From CAWGYQ01 sp963817395 (GTDB lineage Bacteria; Acidobacteriota; Vicinamibacteria; Vicinamibacterales; CAVPJW01): DNA of 64,000 nt. A program made the position numbers and the translations under genes. Below the pieces are notes generated by a model. It saw only the letters and a program-made list of their open reading frames with translations, was not told the origin of the DNA and did not search any database. The DNA is taken from the NCBI GenBank assembly GCA_963817395.1, contig CAWFOC010000008.1:186001-250000 (forward strand), read 5' to 3'. This document shows, piece by piece, positions 52,839-64,000 of the stretch (the first letter of the stretch is position 1; every line of letters begins with the position of its first letter).

Positions 52839-53987
52839 TCAGCGTGAATCGGAGCCAACGGGCGTCAGCTTCAAGAGCCGACCCTTGCCTTCGCGCCGCC
52901 CGTCCTCGAGCAGCCAAATCGCGCCGTCCGGGCCCTCCTCGGGCTCGCGGATGCGCTCGCCCATCGGCCACTGATCGCCTTTCCTGGCGTTCGTGCCGTC
53001 CACGTCGACGCGAATGAGCGCCTGGCTGGAGAGGCCGCCAATGAACAGGTCGCCCTTCCACTGCGGCCAGAGCTTGCCGGAGTAGACCATCAGCCCTCCG
53101 GGTGAGATGACGGGATTCCAGCTCACCTTGGGCTGTTCGAACTCGGGACGCGTGTTGTGATCGGGGATAGGCTTGTCATCATAGTGATCGCCGTCAGACA
53201 CGATCGGGTAGCCGTAGTTCCGACCGGGCAGGATCAGGTTCACTTCGTCACCGCCTTTGGGACCCATTTCCTCTTCCCAGAGGTTGCCGCTTGCATCGAA
53301 GGCAATGCCGAGCAGGTTGCGATGACCGTAGGACCAGATGGCCGGATGGAATCCTTTGGCGGCCAGCGGGTTGCCGGGCGCCGGCGTTCCGTCGTCCTTG
53401 AGGCGGAGGACCTTCCCCAGGGTCGCCTTCGGATCCTGCGCCGGATCGAACTTCTGACGCTCGCCGTTGGTGAAGAAGAGGTACCCGTCCGTTGAGAACG
53501 CGATGCGGCCAGAAAAATGGCCGTCGCCTTCCACGTAGGGCGAGGCTCGGAACAACGTCTCGACTTTCTGCAGGGCAGGCTGCGCGCCATCGGCGAAGAC
53601 GCCGCGGGCGAGGACGACCCCCTTGCCACCCTGGCCGGCTTCGGAATAGCTGAAGTACACGAGCCGGTTCTGCGTGAAGCCCGGGTGCAATACGACGTCC
53701 ATCAAGCCGCCCTGTCCCTCGCTCGACACGCCCGGAATGCCGTCGACGCGTTTCCGCTGCTGCCCGTCCGCGGAGACGACGTAGAGGGTGCCGGCCTTCT
53801 CGGTGATCAACATCCGGCCATCAGGCAGGAATGTCATCGCCCAGGGCGATTCGAAGTCGGTCACCACCTGCACCTGGAAAGGCTGGCTGGCCGGCTGCTG
53901 GGCCGCGCCTGCATTCTGGCGAGCTGCTTCTACGGCACAGCCGGCAAGGAGCGGCACGAGGGCGGTGCATGTCAGGATCAATCGCAT
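52839..53987 (-). CDS. PQQ-dependent aldose sugar dehydrogenase-like lipoprotein
   Basis: About 382 residues. A lipobox signal (LTCTALVPLLAGC) precedes a six-bladed soluble glucose dehydrogenase propeller: 'ESPWAMTFLPDGRMLITEKAGTLYVV', 'GLMDVVLHPGFTQNRLVYFSYS', 'GDGHFSGRIAFSTDGYLFFTNGER', 'AIWSYGHRNLLGIAFDASGNLWEEEMGPKGGDEVN' and 'SPGGLMVYSGKLWPQWKGDLFIGGL'. The active-site His is in 'GDGHFSG'. It would oxidise sugars in the periplasm. Three ATG codons lie in a row; ATG 53987 gives the best spacing from GGGAG. Confidence 0.88.
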   Translation of the reverse strand: MRLILTCTALVPLLAGCAVEAARQNAGAAQQPASQPFQVQVVTDFESPWAMTFLPDGRMLITEKAGTLYVVSADGQQRKRVDGIPGVSSEGQGGLMDVVLHPGFTQNRLVYFSYSEAGQGGKGVVLARGVFADGAQPALQKVETLFRASPYVEGDGHFSGRIAFSTDGYLFFTNGERQKFDPAQDPKATLGKVLRLKDDGTPAPGNPLAAKGFHPAIWSYGHRNLLGIAFDASGNLWEEEMGPKGGDEVNLILPGRNYGYPIVSDGDHYDDKPIPDHNTRPEFEQPKVSWNPVISPGGLMVYSGKLWPQWKGDLFIGGLSSQALIRVDVDGTNARKGDQWPMGERIREPEEGPDGAIWLLEDGRREGKGRLLKLTPVGSDSR

Positions 53988-54259
53988 CATCATCTCCCAG
54001 GTTTCCAGGCTCATCTGTTGCATCCTCAGGGCGGATTCCGACGCGCGGGGTGCGGGTCGTCCGCTCAACTGGGTCACACGCGACGTGAGGCCGGCCGAGG
54101 ATACGCTTCCCATCATACCGGCACCGAGGTTCGTGACGCGAAAGCTTACGGGTCGAGATTGTACGGGCCCGGTCGCGGCGCCCGCTTGACACACTCCACC
54201 GTCATCGCCATCATCCCGCGATCCCGTCACACCAGCTGACTGCGCTGCGGAGGACAACC

Positions 54260-56594
54260 ATGCTTCGAGGATTTGCCGGAGCCCTTTCGTTGATCCTGCT
54301 CACGCTCCCTCTTCTTGCGCGCTCCACGTCGACCCCCCCGCAGGCCGTTGCGTCCGCCTCGCTCGACGAGCTCGCGAAGCAATCGCTCGCGCGCCTCGAC
54401 GGCGAGGTGAAAGTGCCCGGCCTCAAGGAGCCGGTGGAGATCATCCGCGACCAGCAGGGTATTCCTCACATCTACGCGAGGAATGACGATGACATGTTCT
54501 TCGCGCAGGGGTACGTGATGGGGCAGGACCGGCTCTGGCAGCTCGAGATGTGGAGGCGTTGGCGCGAGGGGCGCCTCGCGGAGATCTTCGGCCCGAAAGC
54601 GTTCGACTACGACGCACGGACCCGGCTGATGATGTTCCGTGGGCCGTGGGACCAGAAGGAGTGGACCAGTTACCACCCCGACGCGGAACGCCTCTTCACC
54701 GCGTGGGCCAACGGCCTCAACGCCTACGTGGCGCAGCACGCCGACAACCTGCCCGTGGAGTTCAAGCTCACCGGCATCAAGCCAGAGCGCTGGACCGCGC
54801 GCACCGTCACGCTGCGCTGGGCAGAAATAGGCCTGGACAGTGTGGGCGGCGGACCCCTCGAGGAGATCCGCCTCGCGCGCGAGGTCGCGAAGCTGGGCGC
54901 GACGGAGGCCAACAAACGGGCCGCGCCAGATCCATGGGACGACCTGGCGGTGCCCGACGGCCTCGACGTGAACATTATTCCCGAGAGCCTGCTCGACGTG
55001 ATCCGCGCCGGCGAGGGAAACCCGTTCGGGCCGGGCGTGCTGCCGACGCTGGAGATCGTGCCGAGTACCGCGGCCTCGTGCCGGCCTTGAAGGTGGCACG
55101 CGTCTCGCCCGAACTGCAGGACATGGACGGCAGTAACAACTGGGTGGTGAGCGGCAGGCTCTCGCCAACGGGCGTGCCGATTCTCTCGAACGACCCGCAT
55201 CGCACCATCGAGATGCCGGCCCTGCGCTACTTCGTGCACCTGGTGTCGCCGGGGTGGAATGTGATCGGCGGCGGCGAGCCGCCCTTTGTCGGCGTGGACG
55301 CCGGTAGCAACGACCGCATGGCCTGGGGCTTCACGTTCGCGGGCATCGACATGGTCGACACCTTCGTCGAAGAGACGAACCCGGCCGATCCGAACCAGAC
55401 GCGCTACAACGGGGCGTGGGAGCCCATGCGGATCATCCGCGAAGACGTGAAGGTCAAAGGCGAGGCCGCGCCGCGCATCGTCGAGCTGAAATTCACCCGG
55501 CACGGACCGGTGTTCTACGAGGACAAGGCGAACCATCGCGCTTACGTGGCGAAGTCAGTGAACCAGGAGCCTGGCACGGCGCCCGTCAAGGGCAGTATGC
55601 GGCTCGCGCAGGCGACGAGCTGCGAGGACTTCTTCGACCGCGCGATGTCGTGGAAAGTGCCGACGCACAACCTGATCTGTGGCGACAACTCGGGGAACAT
55701 CGCGCTGCAAGTGAGCGGGCTCACGCCCGACCGGAACGGGTGGACCGGTCGCTTGCCGGTGCCCGGCACGGGCCAGTACGAGTGGAAGGGCTTCCGTAGC
55801 GATCTGCCTCGCGAGTACAACCCGGAGCGCGGATATATCGCCACGGCGAACGACAACACCCACCCACCCGGTTACAAGGGGCGCCCGGTCCTGTACAAGA
55901 CGTCGGTCGGGGTGGAGGTCTCGCGCATCGCGCGCATCCGGCAGATGCTCGGCACGGGGCAGAAGTTCTCCGTCGAAGACCACCAGCGTATGCAGCACGA
56001 TGCCTACTCGCTGCGGGCGGCGCGCGACAAGGATCTCTTCCGGGCTGGACGAGCCAGGATCCGGATGTCGAGCGCGCCCGCGCCATGCTGGAAGGCTGGG
56101 ACAACATCGTTTCGAGGGACACGACGCCTGGCGCCATCTACGTTCGTTGGACGGCGACCGAAGCCGCGCGCGAGCGAGAAGCGGGGAAGATCGCCGGGGC
56201 CAAGGGGCAGGCGCTGGTCGAGCAGGGACTCCGCCAGGCGCTCGATCGGCTGACGAAGGAATGGGGCTCAGACTGGAACCAGTGGCGTTATGGCCGCATC
56301 AACACGAGCCACCTGCCGCACATGTTCATCCCCGGGTTCAGCTTGCCCTCCATCGAGCGGCCGGGTGGATTCAACACAGTCAATGCGACCGGTGCCAACT
56401 TCCGCCGGATCATCGACCTCTCGAACGTGGACAACTCGGTCGCGACCCACGCGCCCGGGCAATCGGGGCAGCCGGGCAGCACCTACTACGGCAACGCGCG
56501 AGAGCGTCTCGCGAACGGGCAGTACTTCCCGCTCCCGTATACGCGCGGGGCCGTGGACAAGCTCGCCGCGCATAAGCTCACCATCACGCCCTGA
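54260..56594 (+). CDS. Penicillin acylase family (Ntn) hydrolase, two frameshifts
   Basis: A signal peptide (FAGALSLILLTLPLLARS) is followed by the alpha region 'VEIIRDQQGIPHIYARNDDDMFFAQGYVMGQDRLWQLEM'. The N-terminal nucleophile Ser of the beta chain is encoded at 55132-55134 in 'DMDGSNNWVVSGRLSPTGVPILSNDPH', where autocleavage would occur. The final part includes 'NQWRYGRINTSHLPHMFIPGF'. Frame breaks near 55060 and 56044 each need one base change. The corrected length is about 777 residues. It cleaves amide bonds of N-acyl compounds such as lactams or acyl-homoserine lactones; the substrate is unknown. Confidence 0.82.
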
Positions 56595-56783
56595 CCCAGC
56601 TCACTCCGCCACAGGCCGGCCTCGCCTCGGCGAGGCCGGCGCAACGACAGCCGCCTTGCCGCGTCGCGCCGGTCGCACTCCAACGCAGACGTCCGAGCTT
56701 GCCGAGGCGCACGGGTTCGACGTCATCTACATCGAAGGCAACATGATGTCGATGACGTATCGGGGTGTGCCGAGGGCCCTCGC

Positions 56784-59422
56784 TCAGGGCTTCAGCGCCG
56801 ACGTCCAGTTGAGCACGACCGCCGCCGGCTGCTCGGCGTCGCGGGCGAGCGGGGCGAGGACGAGGAAGCGCTGTCCGTCTGTCGTCGGGCGATAGCGCCC
56901 GCGCACGGTGACCGTCGCAAACCGCGTCTGGAACAGCTGGCACCGGCGTGCCCGCGGTGAACGTCGCGCCGGTCTGCACCGGGACGGCCATCAACCGCGT
57001 TCCGGCGCGGTAGAACAGCTCGCGGCCATCGCCGGCGCCAGTGAGGTTCGGTTCCGCCCTCGGTCGACACCTGCCACTTGTTCTCGCGCCTCCGGGAACT
57101 CGTGGACGTAGATCTCTTGCCGGCCGGACTCGTTGGACTGGTAGGCGATGTACTTACCGTCCGGCGAGAAGGTCGCCCACATCTCGTTGAACGCCGTCTT
57201 GACGATCGGGATTGGCTTGCGGTCGCCGTCGATTGGCACCGCCCAGATGTTCCACCCGCTCCCATCGTCACCCCGGCTCGTGAAGAGGATGTACCTGCCG
57301 TCGCTCGACCAGTCGGAGACGTACTTCTCGTCCGGATCGACGAGCAGCGGCTCTGCTTCGCGTGTGCCCGATGCATCCTTCACGAACAGGTCGCCCCGGC
57401 CTCTTCGCGTGCGACGTGTAGACGATCCGCCGGCCGTCGGGTGACCATTGCGGGTTGATCTCGGCGGCCGGCGTCGAAGGTGAAACGCGACGAGACGCCA
57501 CGCACCAGGTCGCGAATCCACAGGTCCCCCTGGTTGGCCACTGTCGCTGACGTCGTACGCGAGGCGCGTCCCGTCAGGCGAGAACGACGTGTCACGGTAA
57601 TCGGCCGGAGCGTCGAGGAACGGCGTTTCCTTCCCGCTGCGATCAATCCAAATCAGGCGCGTACCCGCCAGTTCGCCACCCTTGAACACCAGGACGCCAG
57701 TGCGCGATGCGGAGAACGACGCAAGACCGACGTCGTCGGAGCCGAGACCCTCGCCGAGCGGCACCGGCTCACCTTCGAGCGTGAGCGATCGCGCGTCGAA
57801 CTTCTGCGCGACCAGCGTTCGATCCCGGACGAACAGCAGGTAGCCTGGCTCGGCATACTGCACGCGCGTCGTGGTCTTGAACAGTGGCTTGCTCGTCGTC
57901 GAGTCGAGCTCACCGACCATCAGCGTCATTTCCGGGGAGTTTCCCTCGACGATGGTGTAGAGGAAATGGCTTGCCGTCCGGCAGGAACTCCGGCCAGCCT
58001 GTGCCGGGGTTCCATTGTCTTTGCCCTTCTCGAGCACGACAGGCTGGCTGACACCACCGGCGGCTTGCACCCGCATGCAACGGATCGGTGCCGCGCCCGT
58101 CGAAGAGGATGACGCCGTCCGAGCTCCAGGATCCGTCGGCGCCGGTGGGCGCGTCGCAGATGGTCTGCGGCGGTCCGCCCGCGATGTCGACTTTCTTCAG
58201 CTTCCCCGCGGCCATGAACGCGACGAAGCGACTGTCGGGCGACCAGAACGGTCGCAACGCGCCCTCGGTACCCGGCAGCGGTCGTGCTTCGATTGACATC
58301 GAGCGGGCGGATCCAGATCACGCGCCTGCCGTCGGCGTCGCCGGCAAAGACAATGTTGCGGCCGTCAGGCGACACGACCGGCGGGCTTGCGTTCTGGACC
58401 GTTGGCCGGCATCGGCAGCGGAAAGCGAACGATCGGCGCCGGTTCGGGCGCCCGACGCATCCAGGCGACGGCAAAGCCGATGGCCGCCAGCGCCGCCAGT
58501 GCGCAGGCGCCCCACGCCGACGCTCTCGCGAACCCGTCGGCGTCCGCTGACGACCGCGGGCAGCCCGACCTTGGAGCCGCCCTTGGCCACCCACTGCAAT
58601 TCGGCCGACACGTCGCGCGCGGTCTGCCAGCGATCCTCCGGATCCTTGGCCAGGCAGCGCGACACGATCCGCTCGAGCGCCGGCGGCGTGATCGGCACGA
58701 GCTCTTCGATCGGCCGCGGCGTTGGTGGCGAGGACCGATGCCATCACGCTCGACGACGGTCTTGCCCTCGAACGCGCGATGGCCCGTGATGCAGCTCGTA
58801 GAGCACGCAGCCGAACGCGAAGATGTCGGTGCGCGCATCGACCTCACGCGCCTCGATCTGTTCGGGCGCCATGTACTGCGGCGTGCCGACCACGGTGTGC
58901 GCGCCGGTCAGCGCCGCGAGCGTGGCCTGCTCGACCTCGGCCCTGACGCCAGAACGGTCATGACGCCAGAAGTCGCAGACGCCGCCAGCTTCGCCAGCCC
59001 GAAGTCGAGCAGCTTGACGCCCTGCTTGGTGACGAGGATATTGGCCGGCTTCAGATCGCGGTGGACGATGCCCTTCCGGTGTGCGGCATGGAGCGCTTCG
59101 CAGATCTGAATGCCGTAGGTGATGGCCTGATCGACCGGCAGCGGACCGGCGATCGGCGTGCCCTCGATGTACTCCATCACGAGGTAACCGCTGCCGTCGT
59201 GCTCGCCCACGTCGTGGAGCGTGCAGATGTTGGGGTGATTCAGTGACGAGATCGCGCGGGCTTCCCGCTCGAACCGCTCGGTGAAGGGCCCCTTGATGGT
59301 CTTGACGGCGACGTCGCGATCGAGTCGGATGTCGCGTGCGCGATAGACATCGCCCATTCCGCCGGAGCCGGCGGGGGCGATGATTTCGTACGGTCCGAGG
59401 CGTGGCCGGAAGTTAAGCTCAT
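56784..59422 (-). pseudogene. Ser/Thr protein kinase with TolB-type propeller, many frameshifts
   Basis: Pieces in all three frames assemble into one protein of about 880 residues. Kinase: 'YEIIAPAGSGGMGDVYRARD', 'HRDLKPANILV', 'DFGLAKLA' and 'ALERIVSRCLAKDPEDRWQTARDVSAEL'. A transmembrane helix (ACALAALAAIGFAVAWM) follows, then PD40/TolB repeats such as 'FWSPDSRFVAFMAAGKLKKVDI', 'DTSFSPDGTRLAYDVSDSG' and 'WATFSPDGKYIAYQSNESGRQEIYVHEF'. The end 'RYRPTTDGQRFLVLAPL..' stops at 56784. At least eight single-base shifts are needed. Start ATG 59422 gives MSLTSGH, usual for these kinases. Either a pseudogene or a badly sequenced gene. Confidence 0.75.
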
Positions 59423-59432
59423 CAGTAAGCGC

Positions 59433-59438
59433 ATTATA
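59433..59438 (-). promoter_or_regulatory. -10 box (TATAAT) of the minus-strand kinase
   Basis: A perfect TATAAT on the minus strand ends 10 bases before the kinase ATG, predicting an mRNA start about 4 bases before the start codon. No good -35 box is seen. The position again implies a nearly leaderless transcript. Confidence 0.4.
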
Positions 59439-59475
59439 TGCCCTTCCTCGAGCTCACGATTCAAACGGAGAAAAC

Positions 59476-59877
59476 ATGCAAACCACGCAGATGAGAATGA
59501 CGGTCATCGTGTCAGTCGGCATGCTCGCAGGCATCACGGCGGTGTTGTCGGCCCAGCAGCCGACCATCACGCGCACCGTGCTGCAGCGCGCCGATATGGC
59601 GTGCCATGGACACGAGGCGGTGACGGCCAAGGCGGAGTTTCCAGCCGGCGGCACCACGGGCAAACACACCCATCCTGGCGAGGAGGTCAGCTACGTCGTG
59701 GCGGGAACCTTGACGCTGGAGGTCGCCGGGGCACCGATGAGGACGATCAAGGCGGGAGACGTCTTCCTCATTCCGGCCTCGACGGTCCACAACGCAACCG
59801 CTGTGGGCGGAGCCGCCACCGTCATTGCGAACTATCTCGTCGAGAAGGGCAAGCCGATGACGACCGCAGCGCAGTAG
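59476..59877 (+). CDS. Exported cupin-domain protein
   Basis: A 133-residue protein with a signal peptide (IVSVGMLAGITAVLSAQ). The cupin motif 1 'GKHTHPGEEVSYVVAGTLTLEV' supplies two His and a Glu metal ligand and motif 2 is 'AGDVFLIPASTVHNATAVG'. Small exported cupins of this type are common and of unknown role. ATG 59476 was preferred to upstream frames because ACGGAG lies 6 bases before it. It is followed by an MBL-fold gene 14 bases later, likely in the same operon. Confidence 0.88.
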   Translation: MQTTQMRMTVIVSVGMLAGITAVLSAQQPTITRTVLQRADMACHGHEAVTAKAEFPAGGTTGKHTHPGEEVSYVVAGTLTLEVAGAPMRTIKAGDVFLIPASTVHNATAVGGAATVIANYLVEKGKPMTTAAQ

Positions 59878-59891
59878 GGGAGAGGTAGCCG

Positions 59892-61073
59892 ATGATGCGC
59901 GTCGCTCTGGCAGTGCTGCTTTCGATCTGGCTGGTGCAGGCTCCCTCGTCGAAGGATCTCCGCATCTACGTCGTGGATGTCGAAGGCGGGAATGCCACCT
60001 TGTTCGTCTCGCCGTCAGGCGGCTCCGTCCTGATCGATACGGGCAACCCGGGCGCAGCCGCGGCTCGCGACGCCGGTCGCATCCTGGCTGCGGCGAACGA
60101 CGCGGGGCTCTCCGAGATCGATCATCTGATCACGACGCATTGGCACGGCGACCATTTCGGTGGAATGGCGGAGCTGGCCGCGCGCATTCCCATCCGGCAC
60201 TACATCGACCATGGGCCGACGGTGCAGCCCCAGCCGGCGTCAACGGAGTTTCTCTCCGGGGTGTATCCGTCGCTCATCGCGAAGGCGGCTCACACCGTGG
60301 TCGCACCGGGCGACCGCATTCGTGTGGCCGACCTGGACTGGCGAATCGTGACGTCCGCCGGCCGTGTGATGACCTCGCCGCTGACCGGCGCCGGCGGGCC
60401 GAACCCGTACTGCGCCGGCTTCAAGCGGCAGGACGAGGACACGGGCGAGAACGCGCAGTCGGTCGGCAGCATCGTCGCCTTCGGCGCCTTCCGGGTGGCC
60501 CACCTCGGAGATCTGACGTCGAACGCCGAGTTCGCGCTGATGTGTCCCTCCAACCGTATCGGCCCGATTGATCTCAATATCGTGTCGCATCACGGCCAGC
60601 CCAACTCGAATGCCGACGTGCTGGTGCATGCGATCGAGGCGCGCGTGGCGATCATGAACAACGGCACGCGCAAGGGCGGACAGCCGGCCGCGATGAAGGT
60701 GATTCAGTCGGCGCCGCGCCTGGAGGATCTGTGGCAGCTGCATTTCTCGCTGCTCAGCGGTCAGGAGTACACCGTGCCAGGACTCTTCATCGCCAATACG
60801 GTGGACGATCAACCCGCGGCGATGCCGGTCGATCCGTTGCCGCCCCCATCCGGGCCCGCCGCGGCGCCGCCTCCGGCCCACAACGGACCGGCGTATTGGA
60901 TCAAGGTGGACGCCCGCGCCGACGGATCGTTTCGCGTGACGAATCAGCGCAACGGTTTCAGCAAGCTGTACGCCGACGCTAGCGGCTGGACCAGCCTGGC
61001 CCGCGAACGCTCAGAGCTTTGCAGCGGAACGAGGGCTGGCAGGAAGCCGCTTCGGGTGAAGACGGTGAGGTGA
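59892..61073 (+). CDS. Exported metallo-beta-lactamase-fold hydrolase (ComEC-C-like)
   Basis: A 393-residue protein with a signal peptide (ALAVLLSIWLVQAPS). The MBL motif H83-x-H85-x-D87-H88 is in 'ITTHWHGDHFGGMAEL' and later ligands lie in 'RVAHLGDLTSNAEF' and 'NIVSHHGQPNSNADVL'. The pattern 'IYVVDVEGGNATLFVSPSGGSVLIDTGN' places it with the ComEC C-domain-like group, probably acting on nucleotides or other phosphoesters. The final 40 residues are basic and may include a frame error. Substrate unknown. Confidence 0.85.
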   Translation: MMRVALAVLLSIWLVQAPSSKDLRIYVVDVEGGNATLFVSPSGGSVLIDTGNPGAAAARDAGRILAAANDAGLSEIDHLITTHWHGDHFGGMAELAARIPIRHYIDHGPTVQPQPASTEFLSGVYPSLIAKAAHTVVAPGDRIRVADLDWRIVTSAGRVMTSPLTGAGGPNPYCAGFKRQDEDTGENAQSVGSIVAFGAFRVAHLGDLTSNAEFALMCPSNRIGPIDLNIVSHHGQPNSNADVLVHAIEARVAIMNNGTRKGGQPAAMKVIQSAPRLEDLWQLHFSLLSGQEYTVPGLFIANTVDDQPAAMPVDPLPPPSGPAAAPPPAHNGPAYWIKVDARADGSFRVTNQRNGFSKLYADASGWTSLARERSELCSGTRAGRKPLRVKTVR

Positions 61074-61081
61074 TGGGGTAT

Positions 61082-61155
<74 letters not shown>

Positions 61156-61287
61156 AAACAGGAGAGTTCGATCGACAATCGACGCGCTCGATGGGCCTGC
61201 CAGCCGTAGCTCCGGGTGAGGAGAACGGAGACGCGCTGGCTTGCCGAGCCGTAGCTCGTGCAGCGATCAAGCACGAGCGAAGGCTGG

Positions 61288-61361
<74 letters not shown>

Positions 61362-61465
61362 ACGAATCGAGATCCTAGCACATCGGCCTCGAACCGAGGC
61401 CCAGCTGACCGTCCGAAAGCCGCGTGTTACGATCGCGGGCGTCCTTCATCGGAGCGACCACGACT

Positions 61466-62582
61466 GTGGCAGCATTCAACTGGCTCGGACCCGCTCGCGA
61501 CTCGCTTCGCGAGGCCACACTGTCGTTCTTTCGCATGCTGCTCGCGACCGAGGAAGGGCGGCGGGCGGTCGTCGAATCGCTGTACGGGCAGCCGGGGAAG
61601 GCCCGCTGGATTCCCGCCGGCGGCGTGGACGGCCATCTCCGCGACGCGGTCTATCCGCAGCTCGGACGCGCGGTTCGCGACGACGACGCCCGTCGGGCTC
61701 CCATTTTCATCACGGCGCGGTTTCGAACCGGCTCCACGCTCCTGTGGAATCTGTTTCGTCACGTCTCCGGCTGCACCTCCTATTACGAGCCGTTCAACGA
61801 GCGCCGCTGGTTCGATTCCTCCTCGCATGGCGATCGAATCGATCCCACGCATCTGGGCGCCAGCGAGTACCGGCGTGAGTACCAGAACCTCTCGCATCTG
61901 GCCCGCTATTACGACGAACGCTGGATCAACGAGCATTTGTTCATGGACGAGCGCTTCCATGCGCCGCGCATGCAGGCCTATGTGAAGGCGCTGATCGACG
62001 CGGCACCGGGGCGCGCGGTACTGCAGTTCAATCGTGTGGATTTCCGACTGCGATGGCTCAGGGCACGCTTTCCCACGGCCGTCATCATCCATCTCTACCG
62101 GCACCCGCGCGAGCAGTGGATCTCGTCGCTCATCGAGCCCTCGCGCATCCCTCGCGAGATCACCGTCCGCGAGTTTGCCTCGCACGATCGCTTCTACCTG
62201 CTCAACTGGGCGCGCGATCTCAGCTACGACTTTCCCTTTCTGCACCCGGACAACGCCGAACACCCGTACGAGCTGTTCTATCTGCTCTGGCGGCTGTCGT
62301 ATGTGTTCGGACGCGAGCACGCCGACGCGGTCGTTTGCGTTCGAGGAGTTCGAGCAGGCGCCGGCGGCTGAAATCGATCGCCTGATGCGGGCGTGCGCCA
62401 TCGAGGGGTACGATCGGGACGGCCTCGTTTCGCTGGTGGCGCGGCGGCGGGGCTCCAAGTGGAGCACGTGGGCCGACCAGGACTGGTTCGCCGACCGCGA
62501 GTCGAAGGCCGAAAGGATTCTGAGCGATTTCTTCCGGCCGATGTCTCTGCCTCAACCAGCCGCCGCGGTCACGCCGCTCTAG
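61466..62582 (+). CDS. Sulfotransferase-family protein, one frameshift
   Basis: The PAPS-binding 5' loop is 'IFITARFRTGSTLLWNLFRH', and the 3'-phosphate region is 'AVIIHLYRHPREQWISSLI'. These mark the P-loop sulfotransferase superfamily, which moves sulfate from PAPS to a hydroxyl group. A base insertion near 62334 breaks the frame; the other frame continues 'FAFEEFEQAPAAEIDRLMRACAIEGYDRDGL' to the stop at 62580-62582. GTG 61466 was chosen with GGAG upstream; GTG 61424 is an alternative. The corrected length is about 371 residues. Converges with the ligase gene, overlapping 4 bases. Confidence 0.78.
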
Positions 62583-64000
62583 TCCGTCTTCGCGTAGCGC
62601 TCCACGGCGCGCAGGTTGGCGCCTTTCGACTTCAGCAGCTTCCCCCAGAGATCTCCGACCTCGTCGAGTCGCGACGGCAGGGTCTCGATCGTGAAGTCCT
62701 CGCGCTCGACGCCGTCGTGCACTTCCCGCCAGGTGAGCGGGGCCGACGCGCCGCCGTAATCGCTGCCACGTGCGCTATAGGCGCACGCCAGCGTCTTGCC
62801 CTGGATGTTCTGCAGGTAGTCGACATACACGCGGCGGCCTCGGGCATGCACGGTGCGTTCGACCGTCGCGTGCGAGGGATGTTTGTTCGCCACCATGGTG
62901 GCGATGATCTGGCAGAACAGGAGTCCCGTCTCGTACGACGTGCGCGGCGGCATCGGAATGTAGATGTGCAGTCCGTTCGAGCCGGACGTCTTCGCGAAGC
63001 CGGTGACATGAAGGTGCTCGAGCTCGTCGTGCACCCATCGTGCGACATCGAGCACCTTGTCGAACGGCACCCCCGGCATGGGATCCAGATCGATGGCGAC
63101 GTGGTCGACGACGTCGAGCGACTCCACGCGCGAGAACCAGGGATCCTGCGAGAGGGCGGCGAGCTGCGTCATGTAGAGCAGGGTCAGCAGCGAGCCTCCA
63201 ATGAGCCGGCTCGGCACGTCGTCGTCCACGTCCAGCGTTTCCACGCGCACGCCGTCGGGAACCGCGTCGGGGGCGCGTTGCTGGTAGAACGTCTGGCCCC
63301 GAATGCCGTTTGGCTGGCGCTTCATCACCAGAGGTCGATCGGCAACGACCGGCAGGATGTAGGGCGCGATGCGGATGTAGTAGCGGAACAAGTCGCCCTT
63401 TGTGAGCTGGCGAGCGGGCCAGAGGAGCTTCTTGGTGTTCGTAATCGACAGGATCCGACCGCCGGGCAGTTGCAGGCGGCCGTTCCCACCCCTGGCGTCG
63501 ATGGCATCCAGCTGGTCGAGCAGCGCGCGCACGGCCGACACGGACAGTCGCTCGCCACGGTCGGTCCCGCTCTGAGGACCGGACGGCTTCGGTGACGCGG
63601 TCGCGATACGTGGCGCCGGCTTCTTCGACGCCCTCACCGGCGGCTTCGATCGGACCGGCACCTCCTTCCGCACCTGGTCAGGTTGCACGTCGTCTCGCAG
63701 CCCCAGATATGTCGGGTGCCGCAGATACCCTTCATCGGTCCATTCGGTGAATTTCACCTGAGCCACGAGCGACGGCTTCACCCAGTGCACTCGTTCATTG
63801 CCCTTTGGCGGCACGCGAAACGGGCTCTCGCGCACCGAGAGCGACGCCAGCATCTTTGCCACGCGGGAGAGCTCCGCGTCGTTGAATCCGGAACCGACGT
63901 GACCGGTGTAGATCAGCTTCGGTGTGTCACCGCTGGAACGCCGTGACGCCGGCTTCGGATGTCGTTCCGGGCCGGTCTTCGTTCACGCCCACGAGCAGCG
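62579..64000 (-). CDS. ligD: LigD-type DNA ligase/polymerase, partial and with one frameshift
   Basis: The 5' end is beyond the right edge. The first segment is the OB domain of an ATP-dependent ligase ('LIYTGHVGSGFNDAEL...RVHWVKPSLVAQVKFTEWTDEGYLRHPTYLGLRDD'). After a basic linker comes the polymerase domain: 'KLLWPARQLTKGDLFRYYIRIAPYILPVVADRPLVMKRQPNGI', 'DHVAIDLDPMPGVPF' with metal-binding Asp-x-Asp and 'KTSGSNGLHIYIPMPP'. LigD repairs double-strand breaks with Ku; no ku gene is in the window. A shift near 63928 joins 'LLVGVNEDRPGTTSEAGV' to the rest. Domain order is ligase then polymerase. Confidence 0.9.

Overview
The window is high-GC bacterial DNA with dense, short-spaced genes. Serine/threonine kinases with TolB-type or TPR tails, DUF5916 and DUF1080 proteins, FGly sulfatases, YciF/DUF892 and VanZ-like proteins together suggest an Acidobacteriota soil or plant-associated bacterium, perhaps class Vicinamibacteria. 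That placement is inference from gene content; no rRNA is present.

Layout. 1-1850: OB-fold lipoprotein, M23 peptidase, TerB protein. 1916-9938: one sulfate-assimilation operon (APS reductase, two siroheme genes, ferredoxin-type sulfite reductase, sulfate ABC transporter). 9946-10763: frameshifted cyclase-family lipoprotein on the minus strand. 10859-16931: histidine operon hisI-G-D-B-(H-F fusion)-A plus a HAD phosphatase. 17147-30188: mixed housekeeping and signalling genes (DUF3309, YciF-like, DinB, response regulator, kinase, hybrid histidine kinase, NupC-type transporter, argG). 30207-34927: DUF5916 outer-membrane protein, then a TlpA/nDsbD thiol-redox pair. 34935-42279: MetE-like protein divergent from a pcaHGBCD protocatechuate operon, facing an aldo/keto reductase and an aromatic-acid type MFS transporter. 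45384-49735: tRNA-Lys, a tyrosine-integrase remnant, a GMC oxidoreductase-DUF1080 fusion and decayed DNA, probably a degraded island. 49736-64000: sulfatase, VOC protein, sugar dehydrogenase, penicillin acylase, a badly frameshifted kinase, cupin, MBL hydrolase, two tRNA-Arg genes, sulfotransferase and a LigD-type ligase/polymerase cut by the window edge.

The most interesting signal is a set of three ribosome-mediated attenuators with one design. Each has a TTGAC-type promoter whose predicted start point falls on or next to the start codon of a tiny ORF rich in one amino acid, followed by a strong intrinsic terminator and a competing antiterminator pairing. A six-cysteine run precedes the sulfate operon, an HH-A-HHHH run precedes the his operon, and a C-S-C-C-R-C run precedes the TlpA/nDsbD pair. 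The first and third imply that Cys-tRNA charging controls both sulfur assimilation and an exported thiol-redox module.

About fifteen genes need one or more single-base shifts to restore a conserved product. Their even spread and the intact cys, his and pca core genes suggest uncorrected sequence indels more than biological decay, so 'frameshift' notes should be read with that in mind.
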